Made by a program: the position numbers and the translations under genes
Part shown: piece by piece, positions 35,190-42,924 of the stretch
How the letters are laid out: each line of letters begins with the position of its first letter
How positions within the stretch are numbered: position 1 is the stretch's first letter
From: Alphaproteobacteria bacterium
GTDB lineage: Bacteria; Pseudomonadota; Alphaproteobacteria; Caulobacterales; Caulobacteraceae
NCBI GenBank assembly: GCA_018821435.1
Contig: JAHJME010000022.1
Coordinates: forward strand, 124,001 to 188,000
Reading direction: 5' to 3'
DNA: 64,000 nucleotides
Notes under the pieces: generated by a model
Told to the model about the DNA's origin: nothing
Databases searched by the model: none
The model's input: the letters and a program-made list of their open reading frames with translations, nothing else

Positions 35190-35252
35190 CCGACGTTCTG
35201 AGCGGACCCCCTCCGGCGCTTCGCGCCACCTCCCCCGATGGGGAGGAATTAT
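35190..35252. repeat. family A palindromic repeat
   Basis: GAGCGGACCCCCTCCGGCGC with TTCGCGCCACCTCCCC and GATGGGGAGGAATTATT, filling the gap between the convergent Smr and hisE genes. Confidence 0.85.
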
Positions 35253-35572
35253 TTAGCGCGCCCGGCCTTCTCGCTTAGCCCCGACGTCCCCTCGCGGGCT
35301 TCCAGCTTTTCGGCGACTTCTTCCAGGCTCACGCCGGCGGCGGCGATGACGACCAGCCAGTGGTAGATGAGGTCGGCGCTTTCGGCGGTGACGGCTTCGC
35401 GGTCGCCTTGGGCGGCGGCGATGACGACCTCGACGGCTTCCTCGCCCAGCTTCTTGGCGGCGCGGTCCAGGTCGCCCAGGAGCTGGGCGGTGTAGGAGGT
35501 CGAGGTGTCGCCGCCGCGGCGGCTCTCGATGGTGGCGGCCAGGCGGTCGACGACCTTGGCGAAACGGGTCAT
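35249..35572 (-). CDS. hisE: phosphoribosyl-ATP pyrophosphatase
   Basis: A 107-residue all-helical enzyme that hydrolyses phosphoribosyl-ATP to phosphoribosyl-AMP in histidine synthesis. Metal-binding segment [17 protein letters not shown] with the EExxE-type acids, then [19 protein letters not shown]. It is the last gene of the his run, overlapping hisF by four bases. The matching hisI is not in the window. Confidence 0.93.
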   Translation of the reverse strand: MTRFAKVVDRLAATIESRRGGDTSTSYTAQLLGDLDRAAKKLGEEAVEVVIAAAQGDREAVTAESADLIYHWLVVIAAAGVSLEEVAEKLEAREGTSGLSEKAGRAK

Positions 35573-36339
35573 GCGGCGAACTCCGTGAGGCGGATGGGGA
35601 CGCCCGCGGCGGCCATGGCGCGTTTGGCCTCGCCGATCGAGACCTCGCCGAAGTGGAAGATCGAGGCGGCCAGCACGGCGTCGGCCCCAGCCTCGACGGC
35701 CTCGACCAGATGGCGCGTATTGCCGGCCCCGCCCGAGGCGATCACTGGCACGCTCACCGCCGAAGTGACCCGGCGCAGCAGGTCCAGATCGTAGCCGATC
35801 TTGGCGCCGTCGCGGTCCATGGAGGTCAGCAGGATCTCGCCCGCGCCTTTGGCGACCACCTCGGCGGCGTAGTCCACCGCGTTGAGGCCGGTGGCGTTGC
35901 GGCCGCCGTGGGTGAAGACCTCCCAGTGCTCGCCGACCCGCTTGGCGTCGACCGAGACGACGACGGCCTGGCTGCCGAAGGCGTCGGCGCAGCGGCTGAC
36001 CACGTCGCGGTCGTTCACGGCGGCGGTCATGATCGAGATCTTGTCGGCGCCGGCCAGCAGCAGGCGGCGGCCATCCTCCACCGAGCGGATGCCCCCGCCG
36101 ACGCTGAGCGGCATGAAGCAGACGTCGGCCGTGCGGGCGACGACGTCCAGGATCGTGCCGCGGTTCTCGTGGCTGGCGGTGATGTCCAGGAACATCAGCT
36201 CGTCGGCGCCGGCGAGGTCATAGGCCTGGGCCTGTTCGACGGGGTCGCCGGCGTCGACCAGGTTGACGAACTGCACGCCCTTCACCACCCGGCCGTCCTT
36301 GACGTCCAGACAGGGAATGAGGCGCACTTTCAAGCTCAT
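35569..36339 (-). CDS. hisF: imidazole glycerol phosphate synthase, cyclase subunit
   Basis: A 256-residue TIM barrel that joins ammonia to PRFAR, giving imidazole-glycerol phosphate and AICAR. Catalytic Asp in [19 protein letters not shown] and in [18 protein letters not shown]; phosphate loops [20 protein letters not shown] and [16 protein letters not shown]. The start at 36339 overlaps the hisA stop. The frame is open far upstream through hisA, but that part is a shadow. Confidence 0.96.
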   Translation of the reverse strand: MSLKVRLIPCLDVKDGRVVKGVQFVNLVDAGDPVEQAQAYDLAGADELMFLDITASHENRGTILDVVARTADVCFMPLSVGGGIRSVEDGRRLLLAGADKISIMTAAVNDRDVVSRCADAFGSQAVVVSVDAKRVGEHWEVFTHGGRNATGLNAVDYAAEVVAKGAGEILLTSMDRDGAKIGYDLDLLRRVTSAVSVPVIASGGAGNTRHLVEAVEAGADAVLAASIFHFGEVSIGEAKRAMAAAGVPIRLTEFAA

Positions 36340-37058
36340 GCCGCGATTTCCAGGGCCTGGGCCGGGTTGATCGCGCCGTTGTAGAGCGCGCGGCCCAGGA
36401 CGGCGCCGGCCACCGGCACGCCCTTGCGGGCCTTCAGCTTGACGATGTCGTCGACGGTGGCCAGCCCGCCGGCGGCGATGACGGGAATGGAGACGGCGTC
36501 GGCCATCGCGCCGAACGCCTCGACGTCGAAGCCCATGACGGTGCCGTCGCGGTCGATGTCGGTGACGATCAGGGCGGCGACGCCCGCGTCCTCGAAGCGG
36601 CGGGCCACGGTGATGGCGTCCAGCTCGCTGTCGGCGGTCCAGCCCTCGACGGCGACCTTGCCCTTGCGGACGTCGACGCTGACGGCGATCTGCTCGGGGT
36701 AGAGCTTGGCGGCGGCCAGGACGATCTTGGGGTCCTTCACGGCGACGGTGCCCAGGATCACGCGGGAGACACCCGCCTCGATCCAGCGCTCGATGTCCTT
36801 CAGGCTGCGGATGCCGCCGCCCAGCTGCACGGGCACGGAGACCGACGACAGGATGGCCTCGACGCCCGGCGCGTTGATGGCCTTGCCCTGGACGGCGCCG
36901 TTCAGGTCGACCACGTGGATCCAGTGGAAGCCGGCCTCCACGAAGGTCTTGGCCTGGGCGGCGGGCTGGGTGTTGAACACCGTGGCCGTGGACAGGTCGC
37001 CGTGCAGGACGCGCACGCACTGGCCGTCCTTCAGGTCGATGGCGGGATAGAGGATCAT
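36336..37058 (-). CDS. hisA: ProFAR isomerase
   Basis: A 240-residue TIM barrel that isomerises ProFAR to PRFAR. Catalytic Asp in [20 protein letters not shown] and [20 protein letters not shown]; phosphate motifs [20 protein letters not shown] and [17 protein letters not shown] chose the ATG at 37058, which overlaps the hisH stop (ATGA) and gives the usual MILYPAIDL start; an ATG three codons earlier (37067) is also possible. Confidence 0.95.
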   Translation of the reverse strand: MILYPAIDLKDGQCVRVLHGDLSTATVFNTQPAAQAKTFVEAGFHWIHVVDLNGAVQGKAINAPGVEAILSSVSVPVQLGGGIRSLKDIERWIEAGVSRVILGTVAVKDPKIVLAAAKLYPEQIAVSVDVRKGKVAVEGWTADSELDAITVARRFEDAGVAALIVTDIDRDGTVMGFDVEAFGAMADAVSIPVIAAGGLATVDDIVKLKARKGVPVAGAVLGRALYNGAINPAQALEIAA

Positions 37059-37690
37059 GGGCGCCATTCCAGGAAGTCGGCCAGGATCGCGAGGCCGGCG
37101 GCTTGTGATTTTTCGGGGTGAAACTGGACCCCGGCGAAGTTGTCGCGCGCCACGGCCGCGGGGAAGCGCCCGCCGTGGTCCACATAGGCCGCCACGTCGG
37201 CCGCGTCAGCCGGGAACATGGCGAAGGAGTGGGTGAAATAGACGGGCGCCCCGGCCTTGGGCCCCGCCAGCATCGGCAGGTCGGAGACCGCCTCCAGCGT
37301 GTTCCAGCCCATGTGCGGCACCTTCAGCGCCGGGTCGGCGGGGGCGATCTTGCGGACGTCGGCGTCGATCCAGCCCAGGCCGGGGGTCTCGCCGAACTCC
37401 AGGCCGCGCGAGGCCATCAGCTGCATGCCGACGCAGATGCCGAGGAAGGGGGCGCCGCGCTGAAGGACGGCTTCGTTCATGGCCTGGATCACGCCGGACC
37501 GCTCGGCGAGCGCGGCCATGCAGGCGGCGAAGGCGCCGACGCCCGGCAGGACGATGCGGTCGGCCTTGGCCACCGTGTCGGGATCGTTGGTCACGACGAT
37601 GTTCGCGGTCCCCGCCGCGGCGCGGACGAGGGCCTTTTCGGCCGAGCGCAAATTGCCCGACCCGTAGTCGATCAGGGCGACGGTCTGCAT
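37055..37690 (-). CDS. hisH: imidazole glycerol phosphate synthase, glutaminase subunit
   Basis: A 211-residue class I glutamine amidotransferase that feeds ammonia to HisF. Triad: Cys in [20 protein letters not shown], and His-Glu in [16 protein letters not shown]. Start region [31 protein letters not shown]. It overlaps hisA by four bases and is 65 bases from hisB, giving the order hisB-hisH-hisA-hisF-hisE. Confidence 0.96.
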   Translation of the reverse strand: MQTVALIDYGSGNLRSAEKALVRAAAGTANIVVTNDPDTVAKADRIVLPGVGAFAACMAALAERSGVIQAMNEAVLQRGAPFLGICVGMQLMASRGLEFGETPGLGWIDADVRKIAPADPALKVPHMGWNTLEAVSDLPMLAGPKAGAPVYFTHSFAMFPADAADVAAYVDHGGRFPAAVARDNFAGVQFHPEKSQAAGLAILADFLEWRP

Positions 37691-37755
37691 GGGGATCCCT
37701 TCTTCCTCGTCAGCCGGACGGAAAACCGCTCCGCACTTTTCCTGGCTGTCGAGCC

Positions 37756-38346
37756 CTACAGCACGCCCTTGGTGGAGGGGGCATGGCCGTGGGTCTTGGG
37801 GTCCAGTTCCACCGCCTGGCGGACGGCGCGGGCCAGGGCCTTGAAGCCGCTCTCGGCGATGTGGTGGCTATTCGCGCCGTAGAGGGTTTCCAAGTGCACG
37901 CAGGCGCCGCCGTTCATGGCGAAGGCGTGGTGGAATTCCTTGAACAGCTCGGTGTCCATGTCGCCGACCTTGGGCGTCTTGAACTCGACCTTCCAGATCA
38001 GATAGGGCCGGTTGGAGAAGTCGATGGCGCAGCGCGACAGGGTCTCGTCCATCGGGATATAGGCGTGGCCGAAGCGGCGGATGCCCTTGAAGCCGTCGAG
38101 GGCTTCCTTGATCGCCTGGCCCAGGACGATGCCGGTGTCTTCCACCGTGTGGTGCATGTCGATGTGCAGGTCGCCCTTGGTCTCGACCTGGATGTCGATG
38201 CCGCCGTGGCGGGCGAAGCTGTCCAGCATGTGGTCGAAGAAGCCGATGCCGGTCGAGACCTTGGACACGCCGGTCCCGTCCAGGTCCACGGCGACGCGAA
38301 TCTGGGTCTCCTTGGTGTTGCGGACGACCTCGGCCGTGCGGCTCAT
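37756..38346 (-). CDS. hisB: imidazoleglycerol-phosphate dehydratase
   Basis: A 196-residue monofunctional HisB (no phosphatase domain), which dehydrates imidazole-glycerol phosphate. Metal-binding repeats: [18 protein letters not shown] with [15 protein letters not shown], and [20 protein letters not shown] with [17 protein letters not shown]. The start is the ATG at 38346, giving the standard [16 protein letters not shown]. It is two bases from the upstream kinase stop, so the kinase may share its transcript. Confidence 0.96.
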   Translation of the reverse strand: MSRTAEVVRNTKETQIRVAVDLDGTGVSKVSTGIGFFDHMLDSFARHGGIDIQVETKGDLHIDMHHTVEDTGIVLGQAIKEALDGFKGIRRFGHAYIPMDETLSRCAIDFSNRPYLIWKVEFKTPKVGDMDTELFKEFHHAFAMNGGACVHLETLYGANSHHIAESGFKALARAVRQAVELDPKTHGHAPSTKGVL

Positions 38347-38348
38347 CG

Positions 38349-39338
38349 TTACAGCCCCTTCGCTGCGGCCAGGTCCTTCAGCGAGACCTGGGGCCGCGGC
38401 CCGTAGTGCGAGATCACCTCGGCCGCCGCGATGGAGGCCAGCCGGCCGCAATCGTGCAGCGACCGCCCCTGGGAGAGGCCGAAGAGGAACCCGGCCGCGT
38501 ATTGGTCGCCCGCGCCGGTGGTGTCCACGACTTTCTCCACGGGCTCGGCGGCGATGTGCAGGGTCTCGCCCTTGGAGAGCACGACCGAGCCTTTTTCGCT
38601 GCGGGTGACCGCGGCCAGGTCGCAGTGGCGCAACAGTTGTTCGCAGGCCTCGTCGAAGTTGGCGGTCTCGTAGAGCGCCAGCAGCTCGGCTTCGTTGGCG
38701 AACAGGATGTCGACCTGGCTCTCGATGAAGCCCTTCAGGCCGCCCCGGTGGCGCTCGACCACGAAGCTGTCGGAGAGGGTCAGGGCGATCTTGCGGCCCG
38801 CGCCGTGCGCCAGGCCCGCGGCCTTGGCGAAGGCGCGCCGGGCGGCCTCGGCGTCGAACAGATAGCCCTCGAGATAGACGATCTTGGCCGCCTCGACGGT
38901 GGCGGTGTCGACATCCGAGTCGGTGAACTCCACCGAGGCGCCCAGGAAGGTGCACATGGTGCGCTGCGCGTCGGGGGTGACGTTGATCATCGAGACGGCG
39001 GTGGCGGGGCCGCCGACCAGAGGCGCGTTCTCGAAGCGGGCGCCGATGGCGCGCATGTCCTTGGCGAAGGTGCGGCCCAGTTCGTCGTCGGCGACCTTGC
39101 CCATGAAGGCGCCCTTGCCGCCGAAGCTGGCGAGGCCGGCGATGGTGTTGGCCGCCGAGCCGCCCGAGGCCTCGACCCCGTGGTTCATCTTCGAATACAG
39201 CGCCGCCGACTGGACGGGATCGACCAGCATCATCGCGCCCTTGGTCAGGCTGTTCTCGGCCAGCCAGGCGTCGGTGGCCGGCGCGATCACGTCGACGATG
39301 GCGTTGCCGATGGCGGCGACGTCGTAAAGGTCGGGCAT
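38349..39338 (-). CDS. PfkB-family carbohydrate/adenosine kinase
   Basis: A 329-residue ribokinase-fold kinase, closest in appearance to bacterial adenosine kinases. Marks are [20 protein letters not shown] (substrate side), [39 protein letters not shown] and the catalytic [20 protein letters not shown]. It is the first gene of the his run by direction and spacing. Sugar or nucleoside specificity cannot be decided; adenosine fits recovery of the purine ring that the his pathway consumes, but that is inference. Confidence 0.88.
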   Translation of the reverse strand: MPDLYDVAAIGNAIVDVIAPATDAWLAENSLTKGAMMLVDPVQSAALYSKMNHGVEASGGSAANTIAGLASFGGKGAFMGKVADDELGRTFAKDMRAIGARFENAPLVGGPATAVSMINVTPDAQRTMCTFLGASVEFTDSDVDTATVEAAKIVYLEGYLFDAEAARRAFAKAAGLAHGAGRKIALTLSDSFVVERHRGGLKGFIESQVDILFANEAELLALYETANFDEACEQLLRHCDLAAVTRSEKGSVVLSKGETLHIAAEPVEKVVDTTGAGDQYAAGFLFGLSQGRSLHDCGRLASIAAAEVISHYGPRPQVSLKDLAAAKGL

Positions 39339-39411
39339 TGCTGACGAAGTTCCCTGAGGCGCGTAGGCGCCGCGACTTACAGGGAAAGGGGGCGTGAGGC
39401 TAGCTGCGCCA

Positions 39412-39530
39412 TCCAGTTCCTCCCCTTCGGGGGAGTTGGCGCGAAGCGCCGGAGGGGGTCCGCTCAAACGTCCGGGAGGACCCCCTCAGTCGGCAGTCGC
39501 CGACAGCTCCCCCGACGGGGGAGCAATTTG
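39412..39530. repeat. family A repeats, inverted pair
   Basis: Reverse copy AGTTCCTCCCCTTCGGGGGA with GTTGGCGCGAAGCGCCGGAG, then forward copy GAGGACCCCCTCAGTCGGCA with GTCGCCGACAGCTCCC. They lie between the kinase gene and the DUF1190 gene stop. Confidence 0.85.
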
Positions 39531-39541
39531 CTGGGGTAAGG

Positions 39542-40144
39542 TCAGCCGCCCCAGCTCTTCCCGCCGCTGGCGTAGCTGCGGCTGGACATGCGACCGCCGA
39601 AGCCGCCGCGGGAGATGACGGAGGAGCGGGTGATGGCTTTGTCGGGGCCGCGGCCGACGTCGGGGGCGTCGAAGCCGCGCTGGCCGATGCGGGCGCGGCC
39701 GGTGGAGTAGTCGGTGGAGACCCGGCCGCCGTTGGGCGTGTAGTAGCCGCCGTCGCGCCAGTCGCGGTAGAGGCCGCGCCCGCCCCAGCCGCCGTCCATC
39801 ATCCGGCCGACCACGAAGCCGGCCACCAGCGGACCCCAGAACGACCCCGTGCCGTTGGCGCTGGAGCGCGGCACGCACTGGCCGGGGCCATAGACGTCCT
39901 CGCAGGTCTTGGTGTCGGCGTAGCGGGCCTCGGCGTTCTCGTCGTCCTTGGCGTTCTTGGCCGCGGTCTCGCAGGCCTCGGCGGGGACCTCGCCCTTGTC
40001 CTTGCACTCGGCCAGGGACTGGTAGGCGTAGGCATCGGTGGTCTTGCCCTGGTCGATCGCGGCCGGCGCGTCGCCGCAGGCGGTCAGCGAGACGCCGCCC
40101 GCCGCCATCAGGGTGGTGAGGACCAGTTTCCGGGTACGCTTCAT
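39542..40144 (-). CDS. DUF1190 (YgiB/YjfM-like) lipoprotein
   Basis: A 200-residue DUF1190 protein, the family of E. coli YgiB and YjfM. Lipoprotein signal TTLMAAGGVSLTACGDAP with the Cys near residue 23; a Cys-containing central part (LAECKDKGEVPAEACETAA, KTCEDVYGPGQCV); then a Gly/Ser/Arg-rich low-complexity tail (about 95-200) ending SGGKSWGG. Function is unknown; the envelope is expected. It is the last gene of the minus-strand DUF2491-DUF350-DUF1190 operon, which is divergent from the PspA/ATP-grasp operon. In E. coli the same families sit together as yjfKLM. Confidence 0.85.
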   Translation of the reverse strand: MKRTRKLVLTTLMAAGGVSLTACGDAPAAIDQGKTTDAYAYQSLAECKDKGEVPAEACETAAKNAKDDENAEARYADTKTCEDVYGPGQCVPRSSANGTGSFWGPLVAGFVVGRMMDGGWGGRGLYRDWRDGGYYTPNGGRVSTDYSTGRARIGQRGFDAPDVGRGPDKAITRSSVISRGGFGGRMSSRSYASGGKSWGG

Positions 40145-40149
40145 GGCGG

Positions 40150-40569
40150 CTACGAGGTCATGCAGGCGGCGTTCAGGATGCCGACCGCGATGGAGATCAT
40201 CATCAGATAGAGCGCCGTCGACATCTCGCCGCGCTCGATGCGGGCGGAGACGTCCGGCAGGGCGATGCGGCGGACCAGCCAGAAGGTGGCGATCTGGATC
40301 ACGCCGGCCAGCAGGGCCCAGGCCACGAACTCGGGCAGGGAGTGGGTCTGGGTCAGGGCCGAGGCCAGGGGGATGACGTAGCCGATCAGGGCGCCGCCCA
40401 GGGCGACGGCCGCCGCCGAGTTGCCGGCGCGGATCAGCGCCCCCTCGTCGTGCGGCGTCATCCAGCGGTAAAGCGCCTTGAAGATCAGGGTGAAGCCGCC
40501 CGCCGCCAGGAAGGCGAGGGCGAAGTTCAGCGCGCCGGCGCCGAACGCGATGGGATCGAACCCGATCAT
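40150..40569 (-). CDS. DUF350 (YjfL-like) membrane protein
   Basis: A 139-residue integral membrane protein with four predicted helices (FGAGALNFALAFLAAGGFTL; AVALGGALIGYVIPLASAL; WALLAGVIQIATFWLV; STALYLMMISIAVGILNA), matching DUF350, the family of E. coli YjfL. Function is unknown. Its start overlaps the DUF2491 stop by four bases and its stop is five bases from the DUF1190 start, so the three are one operon. Confidence 0.88.
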   Translation of the reverse strand: MIGFDPIAFGAGALNFALAFLAAGGFTLIFKALYRWMTPHDEGALIRAGNSAAAVALGGALIGYVIPLASALTQTHSLPEFVAWALLAGVIQIATFWLVRRIALPDVSARIERGEMSTALYLMMISIAVGILNAACMTS

Positions 40570-41210
40570 GCTTGGAATTCTCCGATGTTCAGCGGAATGC
40601 CGACCATGATCTCATGGGTCAGGTCGCCGCCTTCAGGCTCCATCTCGATGGCGAGAAGGAGTTCGCGCCCGTCGCCCGGCAGATCGCGGGCGAAGAGCAT
40701 GCTGGTCTGGTAGATGCGCCGCGGGTCGCGGCCGGAACGGTCGTCGTAGACCTCTTCCCAGAAACTGACCGGATCCTGCCGCTCGTCGGTGTCGCCGAAC
40801 CAGAAGCGGCGGTACTCGGGCAGGTCGGCGTCGGTGAAGGTGCGGGCGCGCAGGCGGTCGGCCCACTCGCGCCTGGCCCGGGCGTCCGGGGGGTAGGCCG
40901 AGGCCCAGGGCACGAAGACGGTGAAGTCGTCGGCCTCCAGGCCCGCCGCGTCGGGGCTGACCATCTGCAGCATCAGGTCGTCCTCGGTATAGAACCGGTG
41001 GACGAAGCCGTCGGCGCCGAGGTCGATCACGCCCTGGGCGACGATGTTGAGCACGTCGGTCTTGAGCTTGACCCGGGTGTCGCCGCCATAGCGGCGCCAG
41101 GCCAGCGGATCGAGCCGCACGCTGCGGCCGATGGTGACATTTCGCACCACTGGAACGGCCGAGACCCTTGCCTCGTCCTTGCGTCCGCCGAACAGTCCGC
41201 GAAAGATCAC
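40566..41210 (-). CDS. DUF2491 (YjfK-like) protein
   Basis: A 214-residue soluble protein of the DUF2491 family (E. coli YjfK). Recognisable stretches are SVRLDPLAWRRYGGD, VIDLGADGFVHRFYTEDDLM, DPVSFWEEVYDD and IYQTSMLFARDL. No signal or membrane helix. It is the first gene of its operon; a TTGACA-N16-TATGCT promoter lies 25-52 bases upstream of its ATG. Function is unknown; association with PspA suggests a part in envelope stress handling. Confidence 0.85.
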   Translation of the reverse strand: MIFRGLFGGRKDEARVSAVPVVRNVTIGRSVRLDPLAWRRYGGDTRVKLKTDVLNIVAQGVIDLGADGFVHRFYTEDDLMLQMVSPDAAGLEADDFTVFVPWASAYPPDARARREWADRLRARTFTDADLPEYRRFWFGDTDERQDPVSFWEEVYDDRSGRDPRRIYQTSMLFARDLPGDGRELLLAIEMEPEGGDLTHEIMVGIPLNIGEFQA

Positions 41211-41234
41211 GCCATCAGCCCTTGTAGAGGTTTA

Positions 41235-41262
41235 AGCATAGTCCCATGTTGTGGGTTGTCAA
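41235..41262 (-). promoter_or_regulatory. promoter of the DUF2491-DUF350-DUF1190 operon
   Basis: Read on the minus strand: TTGACA (41262-41257), 16-base spacer, TATGCT (41240-41235). Predicted start of transcription is near 41228, 18 bases before the DUF2491 ATG. Confidence 0.6.
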
Positions 41263-41277
41263 ACATACGCGTATACA
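41249..41277 (+). promoter_or_regulatory. promoter of the yjfI-pspA-ygiC operon, probably leaderless
   Basis: TTGTGG (41249-41254), 17-base spacer, TATACA (41272-41277). The start of transcription would fall at about 41284-41286, on the ATG itself, and no Shine-Dalgarno precedes that ATG. Leaderless mRNAs are common in Caulobacter. Confidence 0.5.
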
Positions 41278-41288
41278 TACCTGGTATG
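41264..41288. promoter_or_regulatory. two adjacent palindromes, candidate autoregulatory operator
   Basis: ATACGCGTAT (41265-41274) is a perfect 10-bp palindrome; CATACC-T-GGTATG (41276-41288) is a second, 13 bp, ending on the start codon of the RHH-DUF2170 gene. Both share CATAC/GTAT(G) half-sites. The first covers the -10 of the plus promoter; the pair lies upstream of the minus promoter. Confidence 0.5.
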
Positions 41289-41951
41289 CGGAGTCCTAAG
41301 GATAAGGCGGCGGGCCTGAGCCCCGCGGAACGGACCCGGCTGTGGCGCGAGGAGCGCCAGCGGCTCGGGCTCGTGAAGCTGGAGCTGTGGGTTCCGCCGG
41401 GCGCCAAGTCCGATATCCAGGCCGCCGCCAGATCCATTATCACAGCTTCGAGCCGCGGACCGGCGCTGTTGAGAAACCCAGACCCTCCGCAGGGATCGTT
41501 CCAAATGGACCATGTCATCGACACCGACTGGTCGGTGAAGAGTCTTTCGCAGGCGCTCACCGAGACCCGCCTGCTACGCGACGGCGAATTGACCGCTCGT
41601 GTGCTGGAAGGCGCTGAACCCGTTCTGCAGATCACCATGCATGAGTTCGGCGACCTGCCGATCTTCCTGTCGGTGGGCGCCGAACAAATCGTCGTGTCCG
41701 CCCTGATGTGGCCGGTCGACGAACAGAAGGACCAGGCGGCGTTCAACGTTTTCCTGCTCAAGGCCCAGAAACTGGTGCCGCTATCGAACTTCGGCATCAC
41801 CACCGTCGGCGGACGGGACTATTACGAGGTGTTCGGCGAGCTGTCGTGCAAGACCACCTTGCAGACGGTCGTCATCGAGGTTCGCATGTTGGCGGAGAAC
41901 GCGATCCGCGCCGCCGACGAACTGCGCGACACCTTCACCGCCGCCGCCTGA
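41286..41951 (+). CDS. RHH-DUF2170 (YjfI-like) fusion protein
   Basis: A 221-residue protein. Residues about 15-55 (TRLWREERQRLGLVKLELWV, then PPGAKSDIQAAARSI) look like a ribbon-helix-helix DNA-binding unit: one strand, then a helix. Residues about 75-215 match DUF2170, the family of E. coli YjfI (DWSVKSLSQALTETRLL, PIFLSVGAEQIVVSALMWPV, VPLSNFGITTVGGRDYYEVF). The ATG at 41286 was chosen because it begins the compact protein and lies at a predicted leaderless start. It is followed by pspA after 10 bases. The DNA-binding role is inferred from the fold and from the palindromes at its own start. Confidence 0.75.
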   Translation: MRSPKDKAAGLSPAERTRLWREERQRLGLVKLELWVPPGAKSDIQAAARSIITASSRGPALLRNPDPPQGSFQMDHVIDTDWSVKSLSQALTETRLLRDGELTARVLEGAEPVLQITMHEFGDLPIFLSVGAEQIVVSALMWPVDEQKDQAAFNVFLLKAQKLVPLSNFGITTVGGRDYYEVFGELSCKTTLQTVVIEVRMLAENAIRAADELRDTFTAAA

Positions 41952-41961
41952 GGATCATCGA

Positions 41962-42729
41962 ATGTCGATTTTCACGAAGCTGATCACCCTGTTCCGCGGC
42001 ACGGCGCACGAAGCCGGCGCGGCGGTGGTGGACGCCAATGCGCTGCGCATCCTGGACCAGGAAATCCGCGACGCCGACAACGCCCTGGGCCGCGCCCGGG
42101 ACGACTTGGCGACGCTGGTGGCGAAACGCCGGATGCTCGAGAAGGAGCTGCAGGGCCTGTCGGACCAGTCCGGCCGCTATGAGAGCTCGGCCCGCGCAGC
42201 CCTGGCGAAGGGCGACGAAGCCCTGGCCATGGAGGTTGCGACGCGGATCTCCGAGCTGGAGAGCGAGGTCGGCCTGAAGACCCCGCAGCTGGCCGACATG
42301 CGCAGCGCCGAGGAGCGCATGCACCAGACCATCGCCACCACCCAGCAGCGGGTCGAGAACCTGCGCCGGGAAATCGACGTGGTGAAGGTCAACGACAGCG
42401 TCCAGCGCGCGCAGGCCGCCGTGGCCAGCCAGGGCGCCGGCGCCTCGGCCCGCCTGGGCTCGGCCGCCGACAGCCTCAAGCGCATCAAGGAGCGCCAGGC
42501 GATCGCGGACGAGAAGTTCAAGGCCGCCGGCGAACTGGAAGACCGCCGCACCGGCGCCGACCTGGACGCCAAGCTGAAGGCCGCCGGCATCCTGCCGGGC
42601 CACTCGTCGGCCAACGACGTGCTGGCGCGGCTGAAGGCGCCCAAGGAAGACCCGATGCCCCAGCTGGAGGCCCCGCGCCTGCAGATCGAGGCCCAGCCGG
42701 TCCCGGTGAAGCGCGGCGAAGAGAGCTGA
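41962..42729 (+). CDS. pspA: PspA/IM30-family protein (YjfJ-like)
   Basis: A 255-residue PspA/IM30 coiled-coil protein; the family binds stressed inner membrane, polymerises and limits proton leak. Start MSIFTKLITLFRGTAHEAGA is an amphipathic membrane-binding helix, followed by long helices with heptad character (LEKELQGLSDQSGRYESSAR; MHQTIATTQQRVENLRREID) up to about residue 210. A less ordered tail (VLARLKAPKEDPMPQLEAPR) follows. No pspF, pspB or pspC is near, so this is the YjfJ-type context rather than the classical psp operon. It lies 10 bases after the RHH-DUF2170 gene. Confidence 0.9.
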   Translation: MSIFTKLITLFRGTAHEAGAAVVDANALRILDQEIRDADNALGRARDDLATLVAKRRMLEKELQGLSDQSGRYESSARAALAKGDEALAMEVATRISELESEVGLKTPQLADMRSAEERMHQTIATTQQRVENLRREIDVVKVNDSVQRAQAAVASQGAGASARLGSAADSLKRIKERQAIADEKFKAAGELEDRRTGADLDAKLKAAGILPGHSSANDVLARLKAPKEDPMPQLEAPRLQIEAQPVPVKRGEES

Positions 42730-42736
42730 TCCAAAC

Positions 42737-42912
42737 CCCTCCTCTCCCCCGGGCGTAGCCCGAGAGGGAGAGGGTCGGGAGAGGGCGGCGCGGCGCTTTT
42801 GATAATCACGACGGTCGGTCGAGGGCCCTCGGCTTGAAGCCGTGCGGCCGGTTCGCCCAGCCGCCCTCTCCCTACCCTCTCCCTCTCCGCTGCGCGGGGG
42901 GAGAGGAGGCTT
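42737..42912. repeat. MITE-like long inverted repeat, family C copy 1
   Basis: Left arm CCTCTCCCCCGGGCGTAGCC then GAGAGGGAGAGGGTCGGGAG; right arm GCCGCCCTCTCCCTACCCTC then TCCCTCTCCGCTGCGCGGGG. The arms are about 50 bp and imperfect inverted copies, about 70 bp apart. It lies between pspA and the ATP-grasp gene and ends just before the latter's ribosome-binding site (AGGAG). Copy 2 is at 51120-51316. Confidence 0.85.
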
Positions 42913-42924
42913 CAGGAGCCACCC

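Noticed and set aside
37691..37755. A histidine leader or attenuator before hisH
   Set aside because: The gap is only 65 bases, has no run of His codons and no terminator hairpin.
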